Source of the DNA: Candidatus Sulfotelmatobacter sp.
GTDB lineage: Bacteria > Acidobacteriota > Terriglobia > Terriglobales > Acidobacteriaceae
Assembly (NCBI GenBank): GCA_030044775.1
Contig: JASICF010000413.1
Location: forward strand, 1 to 6,208
Direction of reading: 5' to 3'
Length of the DNA stretch: 6,208 bases
Shown here: one piece after another, positions 1 through 6,208 of the stretch
How the letters are laid out: the number at the start of each line of letters is the position of its first letter
Position numbering within the stretch: the stretch's first letter is position 1
Program-made: the position numbers and the translations under genes
The notes under the pieces: model-generated
The model's database searches: none
Told to the model about the DNA's origin: nothing
Seen by the model: the letters and a program-made list of their open reading frames with translations, nothing else

Positions 1-2414
1 GCCCAGTACCGGTGAAACAGATGAAACCGCTTTTCAAATTGCAGATTGATCGTGTAGTAGGTCGGCAGGCGAAGCTTGCCGGGAGGATCTCCCGGGTAAA
101 TCTCGCCCTGGTCGGTTGTGGCGTAGAAGGGAATTCCAGTGCGAGCTTCCGTCGAGTAAACAAGATCGACCTTGTGCAAGATTGGCAGCTTGAAAAAGGG
201 CAGGATTCCCCAGCCGACGAATCGGTTCGGTGCGTCCCAGGGATATGGGCCTGGCAACTGCGGCGTCAGCAGCGGAATGTCGAGGCTGAAGTCGAATACC
301 TGATTCGTATACGCGCGCGAGCGCGTGTAAGCGCCGAAGATTTCATAATATTTATGAAAGCGATGCCGCAAGCCCACAGTGAAAGCATCGTAGCGATCGT
401 CGCGGCCGTTTCCCAGCAGAAAGTTCCCGTCCACCGCGCCATCGAGGGTGTTGTAGGCGAAGCCGTGAGTACCGCGTTTTTCGAGAAATTCCAGCTTCAA
501 GAAAATCGCATAGGGCAATTTCTTTTCAAAACCAAGACTCCAATTCAGATAACGCGGCGCCTCAAGCGTGCTCCGGTTCACCGTGAAAGTGGTTGGCACC
601 GGAACCGGCGTGGAAATTGGCGTGCCGTTCGCGTTGGTCGGCTGCATCGTGGCATTGAAAAAGTAATCGTCCCGCTGTCCTTCGAACGGCTGATGAATCA
701 ACCCCAGCGTCGTGTTGTCGTAAACGATCCCAACGCCCGCCGAAAACTTGGTATTGGCTTCATTATCGAGAACGTAGGTTCCTGCCAGCCGTGGTGAAAT
801 CAACGGCGTGCGCACGATTTGATCTTCATCGAAGCGCAACCCCGGCTCGATGAGCAGCCGGTTCGTGATCAGCCACTTGTCTTCTACGTAAGCGCTCGCC
901 TCGGTGTTATAGAGAGTCGAATAGTTTCCCAGCGTGAAAACCGAGTACCGCGCGCAGGTGTAGGGCGGCACGGGAGCCCCGTTCGCTCCCGTAGCGCATG
1001 AGTTCAGTGGTTCATTCGGCTGTAGGAAAGAAATCGGATTGCGCAGGAACTCGGCGTCGTAATTCAGGCGGTCGAGATCTACTCCCACTTTGATTTCATG
1101 CCGCCCGTGCCACTGCCGCGGCGGAATATACAGGTTGGCCAGCCCCTGTATTCTGCGCGCCAGCGTATTCGCCGTCAGATAGTAATTACCCGCGGCAACC
1201 CCGGTAGTCTCGATATACGGGGCATTCCCGTGCGGAGTGAAGGCTAGGGTGTACTCATCTACGCCAAATCCAGTTTCTAGCAAAGCTCCGCCGTGAAAAT
1301 AGTATTGATCTTTCATCGAGCCAATGTAAGCGGTTTCGGCGTCGGTCGGAGTGGTCGGCTGCGGTTGAAGATCCGACAATCCGTCATATTCATCGTGGTA
1401 ATAATTCGATAGGAAGCTGAAGGTCACGATGTTGCGCGTTGTGATGTTCGATTGCAGCTTCGCCAGGTTATCGATGCGCCAGATATGATCGCTATCCGCT
1501 CCCGACGGCAGTTGCTGAACAATGTTGTTGTCGTACTCCCCATCCAGCGAGTCGATGTACCACATCTTCCCTTTACGCACCGGCCCCGAGAGCGTGAGAA
1601 TCGGTACCCATTGTCCGATTGAAACTCCTTTAATCGTCTGAATCGAAGGGGTGAAATCGGTGGAACTGATATGGAAATGGTCATCCCCCATGCGGGTATT
1701 CAGCGCAAGCGTGCCGCCCGATCCTTTGCCATACTCGGCTGGCTCACGGCTGGGCGAGACCTCGAGCGAGCGAAACGATTCCACGCTGCTGCGTACCAGC
1801 AACTCTCCATTGGTTGGCTGGCTTACGTTGAAACCATCAAGAAGAACCAGCATTTGATACGTCTCGGCTCCGGCCACGTGCGCCTGGCCGTACTCGTCCG
1901 GCGTGACCTGCGGCATAAAAAACAACGCGTCGCGATAGTCGTGAGATGCCGGATAGGGAATATCGAGAATCTCGGTTCCTGTTAATTCGTCTTTGGTGGC
2001 GACCTGCGCCGGGTCGATCGCGGGAGCCGACTCGGTTACATTCACAACTTGCCGCGTCGCCTGCTGGTGGTTAAGAGTCACATCGAGGTTCGGAGCGGCG
2101 CCCACCTGCACCTCCGGTTGATGCAGAGCGTAGTAACCGGCCTTCTCCACTGAAAGCCCGTACTTGCCGGAACTAAGGCCGTTAAATTCACAGCGGCCGC
2201 TGAAATCGGTCTCGCATCGCAACGGCGCCATCGGCGGAGGACCTTGCAACTCAACGCGGGCCGATGGCACTGCGACTCCAGTTTCGTCTGCGACCGTGAC
2301 CGCAAGTTTTTGCGCGGCCTGCCCGGGCGTCACAGGCGATGTTTGCTCCGAGGTTTGCTGGCTTTGCCCCCAGGCGGCAACCGAAAAAACAGCGAGGACG
2401 AGAGCAATTCGCAT
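1..2414 (-). CDS. TonB-dependent outer-membrane receptor, Oar-like, C-terminus cut by window edge
   Basis: Reading the minus strand from an ATG at 2414 gives 804 codons with no stop, still open at position 1. An in-frame TAG at 2433-2435 and no other start codon before 2414 fix the start, although no strong Shine-Dalgarno sequence precedes it. Residues 1-16 form a short signal peptide with likely cleavage after AWG. Residues about 37-115 resemble a carboxypeptidase-regulatory-like (CarboxypepD_reg/Cna-B) domain (VADETGVAVPSARVEL, then the NGLSSGKYGLSV strand). Residues about 120-245 look like a plug, with MLVLLDGFNVSQ and PAEYGKGSGGTLALNTR, the latter equivalent to the common AEYGR-TGG-VN motif. 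The rest is aromatic-rich alternating beta-strand sequence typical of the 22-strand barrel. The last visible strands (YYTINLQFEKRF) resemble those near the C-terminus, so perhaps 80-100 residues are missing. Family role: TonB/ExbBD-driven import across the outer membrane; the substrate cannot be told. It lies 169 bp downstream of the methionine gene on the same strand. Confidence 0.9.
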   Translation of the reverse strand, partial: MRIALVLAVFSVAAWGQSQQTSEQTSPVTPGQAAQKLAVTVADETGVAVPSARVELQGPPPMAPLRCETDFSGRCEFNGLSSGKYGLSVEKAGYYALHQPEVQVGAAPNLDVTLNHQQATRQVVNVTESAPAIDPAQVATKDELTGTEILDIPYPASHDYRDALFFMPQVTPDEYGQAHVAGAETYQMLVLLDGFNVSQPTNGELLVRSSVESFRSLEVSPSREPAEYGKGSGGTLALNTRMGDDHFHISSTDFTPSIQTIKGVSIGQWVPILTLSGPVRKGKMWYIDSLDGEYDNNIVQQLPSGADSDHIWRIDNLAKLQSNITTRNIVTFSFLSNYYHDEYDGLSDLQPQPTTPTDAETAYIGSMKDQYYFHGGALLETGFGVDEYTLAFTPHGNAPYIETTGVAAGNYYLTANTLARRIQGLANLYIPPRQWHGRHEIKVGVDLDRLNYDAEFLRNPISFLQPNEPLNSCATGANGAPVPPYTCARYSVFTLGNYSTLYNTEASAYVEDKWLITNRLLIEPGLRFDEDQIVRTPLISPRLAGTYVLDNEANTKFSAGVGIVYDNTTLGLIHQPFEGQRDDYFFNATMQPTNANGTPISTPVPVPTTFTVNRSTLEAPRYLNWSLGFEKKLPYAIFLKLEFLEKRGTHGFAYNTLDGAVDGNFLLGNGRDDRYDAFTVGLRHRFHKYYEIFGAYTRSRAYTNQVFDFSLDIPLLTPQLPGPYPWDAPNRFVGWGILPFFKLPILHKVDLVYSTEARTGIPFYATTDQGEIYPGDPPGKLRLPTYYTINLQFEKRFHLFHRYW

Positions 2415-2583
2415 AGGGCGTGCTACGAAAAGCTAGGATACGTCTGCGCGCACCCGCGTTGCATTGCTGAAGATGGGACGTGCCAGGTCGTTCGCGGCGC
2501 TAAGGTTGGGAAACGTCTGCGCTGCCGTGAGGCGTATCAACAGATTGAACGCAAACTTTAGGGAACGCGTTAACTTCCGCCAG
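2415..2583. other. Intergenic gap between the MetF fusion and the TonB receptor
   Basis: This 169-bp gap separates two minus-strand genes. I see no coding potential that belongs to either neighbour. There is no convincing intrinsic terminator: a 5-bp AACGC/GCGTT stem just after the fusion's stop has a 14-nt loop and no following T-run on the minus strand. No strong promoter for the receptor stands out; a TATCCT hexamer on the minus strand near 2435-2440 is a weak -10 candidate without a good -35. The ten bases ACGTCTGCGC occur twice, at 2440-2449 and 2513-2522. Whether the receptor is transcribed alone or by read-through is undecided. Confidence 0.5.
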
Positions 2584-4431
2584 TCATGCTCTTGCGCCCA
2601 GCGCCTCAAGCACATCAACCGCCGAGCTGTATCGTCCCTGCGGAGCGCTGATCTGCGCGCCCTGGACCGTTTGCCGGACCGCAAGCAGCATTTCCCGTGC
2701 AATCGCCACGCCTTCGGCGCGCGCAGCTTCCGGCGTCTGGGCTCGTGCCATCCGCTCGAGAATCGAATCAGGCACGGAAACGCGCAGTTCATTTTTCATG
2801 AATTCGGCATTGCGCACGCTCACAAGCGGCCAGATTCCCGCAATGACCGGTATGCGGCAATGCTCGATGCGCCGCAGAAAATTCTCCAGCAGACGAATAT
2901 CGAACACCGGTTGCGTCACCGCGTATTCCGCGCCCGCTTGCACCTTGTATTCGAACCTGCGAATTTCCTCATCCAGATCGGTGAGCCCAGGATTGGCACC
3001 CACCCCAATTACAAAGCTTGTTCCTGCTCCGATCGGATTCCCGCCGATATCCAACCCGCGATTCAGGTTATGAACTATGTTGACCAAACCGATCGCGTCG
3101 ACGTCAAAGACCGCGGTCGCGTCGGGATAGTTGCCCATTTTTGGCGGATCTCCCGTGATGCAAATCAGGTTCCTGATTCCGACCGCCGCCGCGCCCAGGA
3201 GATCGCTTTGAATGCAGAGCACATTGCGGTCGCGGCAGGTGTAGTGCAAGATCGCTTCAATTCCGGTCTCGCGCTGCACCAGCAATGACAAGGCTTGATT
3301 GCTCATGCGGGCGGAAGCGCGAGGGCTGTCCGGAATGTTCACCGCATCCACGCCCACGGACTTGAGAAATCTCGAGCCCTCCAATTCCTTGACGATGTCG
3401 GTCCCCTTGGGAGGAACCACTTCCACCATGGTCACGAACTCGCCGCGAGCAATCTTTGCGCCGAGCAAAGACCGTTCCTCCAGGGGCTGAGCCGGCATCG
3501 CGGCTGGCGCGCTATGACTGGCAGTGTGAACTGTCGCTGCTTTGCCCCGGGCCTCGCCCACTCTCAACGCCGATTTCATCACGCGAATGTGGTCCGGCGT
3601 CGTCCCGCAACACCCGCCGACAATACGCACTCCTGCGGCCACAAACTTTCGCGCGTAGCTTGCCATGTACTCCGGCGAGCACAGGTAAATGTTTCGACCC
3701 TCTACCGATCGCGGAATGCCGGCATTCGGTTGCGCCGAAAGCGGAAGGGAAGTGACCGCCCTCACTCGCTCGATCGCATCCAGCATGGCGACGGGTCCGA
3801 CACTGCAGTTGCACCCGATTACATCCGCGCCCCATTCCTCGAGCCGTGGAGCGAAAGTTTCCGGATCGGAACCGTCGAGGCAGTTGCCGTCCTCGTCAAT
3901 CGTCACCTGCACGATCAGCGGCAGCTTCGCGCCAACCTCGCGGGCAGCCAGAATCGCCTGATGAAGCTCCTCGAGATAGCCGAAGGTTTCGAACATCAGC
4001 AAATCGATGCCGCCTTCGACCAGAGCGGCAATCTGATCGCGAAATGCCTGGCGCGCTTCTTCAAACGAGGTTTTTCCCAGCGGTTCGATTCTGGTTCCCA
4101 GCGGGCCAACCGATCCCGCAACCCAAACATCGAAGCTCTTGGCTGCCTCTTTTGCCAATCGCGCACCAGCGCGATTGATCTCTCGCACTTTGTCGGCGAG
4201 GCTGTGGCGAGCCAGGCGAAAAGAATTCGCCCCGAACGTGTTGGTCTCGATGATTTCGGCCCCAGCCTGCAGATAATCGTGGTGAACACCGCGGATTAGC
4301 TCGGGTTGGGAAACATTCAACTCGTCGTAGCAGCGATTGATAAACACGCCTTTGGCGTAGAGCAGCGTGCCCATGGCGCCGTCGCACAGGGCCGGGTGTT
4401 GCTTGATTCGCGAAAGCAGGTCAGCCGCCAT
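2584..4431 (-). CDS. Bifunctional homocysteine S-methyltransferase / 5,10-methylenetetrahydrofolate reductase
   Basis: This complete 615-residue fusion has the architecture of Bacillus YitJ. Residues 1-290 are a homocysteine S-methyltransferase (pfam02574) barrel: DGAMGTLLY at 17-25, TNTFGAN at 63-69, FET at 147-149, IGCNCSVGP at 205-213 and GGCCGTTPDHIRVM at 272-285. C207, C274 and C275 are the expected zinc ligands that activate homocysteine. An Ala-rich linker (about 291-320) leads to a MetF domain (321-600): VEVVPPKG with E337 (matching E. coli MetF Glu28), CITGDPPKMG with D428 (matching Asp120), TQPVFD with Q507 (matching Gln183), and the usual ending SAPQGRYSSAVDVLEA. The MetF half is a cytosolic flavoprotein reducing methylene-THF to methyl-THF; the first half methylates homocysteine to methionine. 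No folate-binding or cobalamin-binding MetH module is present, so the methyl donor is unclear. The ATG at 4431 fits the family's N-terminus, but no clear Shine-Dalgarno precedes it. It is divergent from the propeller gene across a 154-bp shared control region. Confidence 0.95.
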   Translation of the reverse strand: MAADLLSRIKQHPALCDGAMGTLLYAKGVFINRCYDELNVSQPELIRGVHHDYLQAGAEIIETNTFGANSFRLARHSLADKVREINRAGARLAKEAAKSFDVWVAGSVGPLGTRIEPLGKTSFEEARQAFRDQIAALVEGGIDLLMFETFGYLEELHQAILAAREVGAKLPLIVQVTIDEDGNCLDGSDPETFAPRLEEWGADVIGCNCSVGPVAMLDAIERVRAVTSLPLSAQPNAGIPRSVEGRNIYLCSPEYMASYARKFVAAGVRIVGGCCGTTPDHIRVMKSALRVGEARGKAATVHTASHSAPAAMPAQPLEERSLLGAKIARGEFVTMVEVVPPKGTDIVKELEGSRFLKSVGVDAVNIPDSPRASARMSNQALSLLVQRETGIEAILHYTCRDRNVLCIQSDLLGAAAVGIRNLICITGDPPKMGNYPDATAVFDVDAIGLVNIVHNLNRGLDIGGNPIGAGTSFVIGVGANPGLTDLDEEIRRFEYKVQAGAEYAVTQPVFDIRLLENFLRRIEHCRIPVIAGIWPLVSVRNAEFMKNELRVSVPDSILERMARAQTPEAARAEGVAIAREMLLAVRQTVQGAQISAPQGRYSSAVDVLEALGARA

Positions 4432-4466
4432 GTCGATCAGAATACAGGATAAGGTGAGCTTCTGAC

Positions 4467-4511
4467 ATTCCCAGCATCGAAGCCGGGCGAGACACCGGGT
4501 GCGCCGGGAAT
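4467..4511. repeat. Inverted repeat / possible hairpin in the divergent control region
   Basis: ATTCCCAGC (4467-4475) and GCCGGGAAT (4503-4511) are inverted copies differing at one base, separated by 27 bp. In a minus-strand RNA the arms pair over nine base pairs, with the difference becoming a G-U wobble; in a plus-strand RNA it is an A-C mismatch. The right arm covers the -35 position expected for the plus-strand promoter, so it could instead be an operator. CCGGG occurs three times here (4483, 4495, 4504), which may add to the pairing options. It matches no riboswitch class that I recognise. Confidence 0.45.
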
Positions 4512-4524
4512 CGCGTTCAAGCTC

Positions 4525-4533
4525 TGTTATAAT
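4525..4533 (+). promoter_or_regulatory. Extended -10 promoter for the beta-propeller gene
   Basis: TGTTATAAT fits the extended -10 consensus TGnTATAAT, with a perfect TATAAT at 4528-4533. Transcription would start near 4540 and give a leader of about 46 nt. No TTGACA-like -35 is visible 16-18 bp upstream; extended -10 promoters often lack one. The assignment assumes a housekeeping sigma factor with the usual consensus. Confidence 0.6.
4526..4531 (-). promoter_or_regulatory. Candidate overlapping -10 for the MetF fusion
   Basis: Read on the minus strand, these bases are TATAAC, five of six matching TATAAT, and they overlap the plus-strand -10 through the symmetric core TTATAA. Transcription would start near 4519, giving a leader of about 88 nt that contains the whole inverted repeat at 4467-4511. 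No good -35 lies upstream on this strand. A weaker alternative is TATTCT right before the gene, with ATGTCA 18 bp upstream, which would place the transcription start at or next to the ATG. Confidence 0.35.
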
Positions 4534-4572
4534 CTGCTACTTCGCACTTAAATCTCCGGTTTTCCTGTAGTT

Positions 4573-4577
4573 AGGAG
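4573..4577 (+). promoter_or_regulatory. Ribosome binding site that fixes a TTG start
   Basis: AGGAG lies eight bases upstream of the TTG at 4586. An in-frame TAG at 4568-4570 rules out an earlier start, and the next in-frame ATG falls at residue 78, after the signal peptide. TTG is therefore the supported start. Confidence 0.8.
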
Positions 4578-4585
4578 CCTCAAGT

Positions 4586-5896
4586 TTGAAGAAATCCGCT
4601 CTCTCGTGGCTTGCGGTTATAACCCTCAGTTGCTCTCTGGTTTACTGCGGCGGCGGGAAGAAAAAGACCTCTCCGCCCAGCGGCTTGTCCACCCGTGTTT
4701 TCGCCTCCCAGAGCATTTCCAGCCTGACTGCCACGGCCGGGATCGTCATTATCAATGGCCAATACGATACGCTTGCCCATGCGCCCCACATTATCGTGGG
4801 CACCGCTCCCGGCTATATGGAGATCTCTCCCCAGAGAGCGGTACTGATGGTTTTCGACTCCGCTACCAACAATATCGACGTAGTCAATACGCAAACGGAA
4901 GTGCTTGGAGGAACGATCGCGCTGCCGGGACCCACGATCAGTATGGTCGCTCCCTCGAACCTGGTCGGATATGTCGCAGTGCCCTCGGCGCCAGTGATCG
5001 GATTTCCACCAGGAGCGCTGGAGGCGTTGAATCTTGCCAACTACTCGGTCACTGCCTCCATCAGCGTTCCGAACGCTCAATACGTTGTATCGAATGCGGG
5101 TGGTAGCCAGCTTCTGGTCTTCAGCAACGATTCCAATTCCCTGAGTGTGGTGTCGCCGCTTTTGTTGAATACTGGGTCGCCGGTCACGGCAACGGTTGCC
5201 GGTTTTGATCGTCCCGTCTGGGCCGTCTTCAGCGGAGACGGAACTACTGCCTACGTGATGAATTGCGGACCGCAGTGTGGCGGGACGCAGGCCAGCGTGC
5301 AAACCCTGAACATGACAACATTGGCCGTTGGAACTCCCGTTCCAGTGGACGCAGCAACGATTGCTCTTTTGAGCGGTTCAACGCTCTATGTGGCAGGGAC
5401 CCCTCCTGTCAACAATCCGTGTACGGGGCAGGTCACAGCCGCAAAAACCTGCGGGCGGCTCGATATCATCGACATCAACTCCATGACTGTCACCAACAAA
5501 GTCGTCATTACCGATGGATATCATGATCGCATCGACATGAGCGCCAACGGGCAGCTCTTCGTTGGATCGTACGATTGCACGAATATTGGCAACATCAACG
5601 CCGTGACCCCCACGGGAGAAATTCGCGGCTGCCTTTCGATCTACAACACCACGATCCCCGGAAACAGGTCCGCCATCATCCCCCCCGACAATGGCGACGT
5701 GACCGGCCTGCAGAGCATCTCGAGACCAAGCGAGACGAATGTTGGAAGCGACCTGGTGGAGTACGTAGCCGAGGGAGGCAATTTGCGCGTCTACAACACG
5801 CTGACCGACGCGTTGCTGATCGATTACTACAACGAAACCGGAACGATTACCATTACCGGCCAAATCATCGACGTCAAAGCCGTCGACTTCTTCTGA
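4586..5896 (+). CDS. Secreted beta-propeller (YVTN/YncE-like) probable lipoprotein
   Basis: This 436-residue protein starts at TTG behind a good AGGAG site. The N-terminus is a signal peptide: a KK pair, a hydrophobic stretch at about 5-20, then LVYC at 18-21 followed by GGGKKK. C21 is the likely lipidated cysteine, although Tyr at the -1 position is unusual for a lipobox. The mature part is Ser/Thr/Val/Gly-rich beta-strand sequence with blade-like segments typical of YVTN propellers: MVFDSATNNIDVVNTQ (88-103), QLLVFSNDSNSLSVV (175-189), VWAVFSGDGTTAYVMN (211-226) and DRIDMSANGQLFVGSYD (314-330). Its only cysteines beyond the signal region are three close pairs: 227/231, 279/289 and 331/349. 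No catalytic motif is recognised, so the function is unknown; related propellers bind ligands or partners in the envelope. It appears monocistronic: the upstream neighbour is divergent, and the downstream gene is convergent 37 bp away with no clear terminator between them. Confidence 0.82.
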   Translation: MKKSALSWLAVITLSCSLVYCGGGKKKTSPPSGLSTRVFASQSISSLTATAGIVIINGQYDTLAHAPHIIVGTAPGYMEISPQRAVLMVFDSATNNIDVVNTQTEVLGGTIALPGPTISMVAPSNLVGYVAVPSAPVIGFPPGALEALNLANYSVTASISVPNAQYVVSNAGGSQLLVFSNDSNSLSVVSPLLLNTGSPVTATVAGFDRPVWAVFSGDGTTAYVMNCGPQCGGTQASVQTLNMTTLAVGTPVPVDAATIALLSGSTLYVAGTPPVNNPCTGQVTAAKTCGRLDIIDINSMTVTNKVVITDGYHDRIDMSANGQLFVGSYDCTNIGNINAVTPTGEIRGCLSIYNTTIPGNRSAIIPPDNGDVTGLQSISRPSETNVGSDLVEYVAEGGNLRVYNTLTDALLIDYYNETGTITITGQIIDVKAVDFF

Positions 5897-5933
5897 TCGA
5901 TTCCGATCCCTCGCCGCACGCAGCCATTACTCT

Positions 5934-6208
5934 TCACTCTCTGGGCTGCAACAGCAATCGATGTGCTGCCGTCGCGTTCATCGCTTGCGAGGTGAATGGC
6001 AAAGGGAAGGTGGCGCCTTCGTACCACGCCTGCCATTGATCCATGTAATAGGGACTCAGGAAATTTCCTGCTTCGCCGGTCACGAGATTCAGTGTGGATT
6101 CGTCCAGATCGGCGAGGTTTGCCGTGAAGCGCTCCGAGGGCCCGTGATGCCGCGTAACCGCCTTGACGGTGTAACCGCTACCGGATTGCTCGTGGATTCC
6201 AGGCGCGG
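5934..6208 (-). CDS. Penicillin-acylase-family amidohydrolase, C-terminal end only
   Basis: The minus strand carries 90 codons ending in TGA at 5934-5936; the start lies beyond the right edge. The visible stretch matches the C-terminal end of the beta chain of penicillin/acyl-homoserine-lactone acylases (peptidase family S45, Ntn hydrolases). It shows GPSERFTANLADLDES, then NLVTGEAGNFLSPYYMDQW, equivalent to the family's G-SG---SPHY-DQ-- pattern, then W-EG and LPFT before a short tail. Family members are exported proenzymes that self-cleave to expose an N-terminal serine and hydrolyse amide bonds of acylated substrates. The catalytic serine and signal peptide are outside the window, so activity and substrate cannot be judged. 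The assignment rests on one short region recognised by eye, without a profile search. Confidence 0.8.
   Translation of the reverse strand, partial: APGIHEQSGSGYTVKAVTRHHGPSERFTANLADLDESTLNLVTGEAGNFLSPYYMDQWQAWYEGATFPLPFTSQAMNATAAHRLLLQPRE

Noticed and set aside
12..1001. Plus-strand open frames of 261 and 60 residues
   Set aside because: They lie opposite the TonB receptor, whose minus-strand frame is continuous and shows recognisable domains. Their translations look like antisense shadow sequence, rich in Arg and without family features.
2545..2583. Possible terminator after the MetF fusion (AACGC/GCGTT stem)
   Set aside because: The stem is only five base pairs with a 14-nt loop and is not followed by a T-run on the minus strand.
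2464..4299. Long plus-strand open frames (274 and 334 residues)
   Set aside because: They are antisense to the homocysteine methyltransferase/MetF fusion, whose motifs are intact. They have no plausible ribosome sites and no recognisable domains.
5680..5686. Run of seven C residues inside the propeller gene as a possible frameshift site
   Set aside because: The reading frame continues intact through it as Ile-Pro-Pro-Asp, with normal blade-like sequence on both sides, so there is no sign of a frameshift or assembly error.
5897..5933. Bidirectional terminator between the convergent genes
   Set aside because: The 37-bp gap shows no stem-loop and no T-run on either strand.
5827..6036. Minus-strand open frame of 69 residues at the convergent junction
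   Set aside because: The acylase C-terminus is read in a different frame over the same bases and has clear family motifs, so this frame is a shadow.

Overview
The window looks like a piece of chromosome from an Acidobacteriota member, perhaps related to Koribacter or other Acidobacteriia. This is inferred from three things: an Oar-like TonB-dependent receptor with an N-terminal carboxypeptidase-regulatory-like domain, a YVTN-type beta-propeller lipoprotein with a CGGG start, and a fused homocysteine S-methyltransferase/MetF, all in moderately GC-rich DNA. No rRNA or other phylogenetic marker is present, so the assignment is tentative. There are no tRNA genes, CRISPR arrays, insertion sequences or phage genes.

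Layout. Positions 1-2414 (minus) hold a TonB-dependent outer-membrane receptor; its C-terminal end lies beyond the left edge. After a 169-bp gap, 2584-4431 (minus) encodes a complete 615-residue homocysteine S-methyltransferase/methylenetetrahydrofolate reductase fusion. A 154-bp divergent intergenic region (4432-4585) follows, with a near-perfect inverted repeat and a consensus extended -10 promoter whose core can be read in both directions. Positions 4586-5896 (plus) encode a 436-residue secreted, probably lipid-anchored beta-propeller protein starting at TTG. After a 37-bp convergent gap, 5934-6208 (minus) holds the last 90 codons of a penicillin-acylase-type amidohydrolase whose start lies beyond the right edge.

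How the genes work together. The fusion enzyme is the only metabolic gene with a clear pathway: one-carbon units and methionine synthesis. The receptor downstream on the same strand could be read through from it, but the gap and the absence of a functional link make separate regulation equally likely. The propeller protein and acylase are envelope or periplasmic proteins with no visible link to methionine. I see no convincing new multi-gene system. The most noteworthy part is the divergent control region at 4432-4585, followed by the biochemical question of what donates methyl groups to the fusion enzyme and the regular cysteine pairs in the propeller protein.
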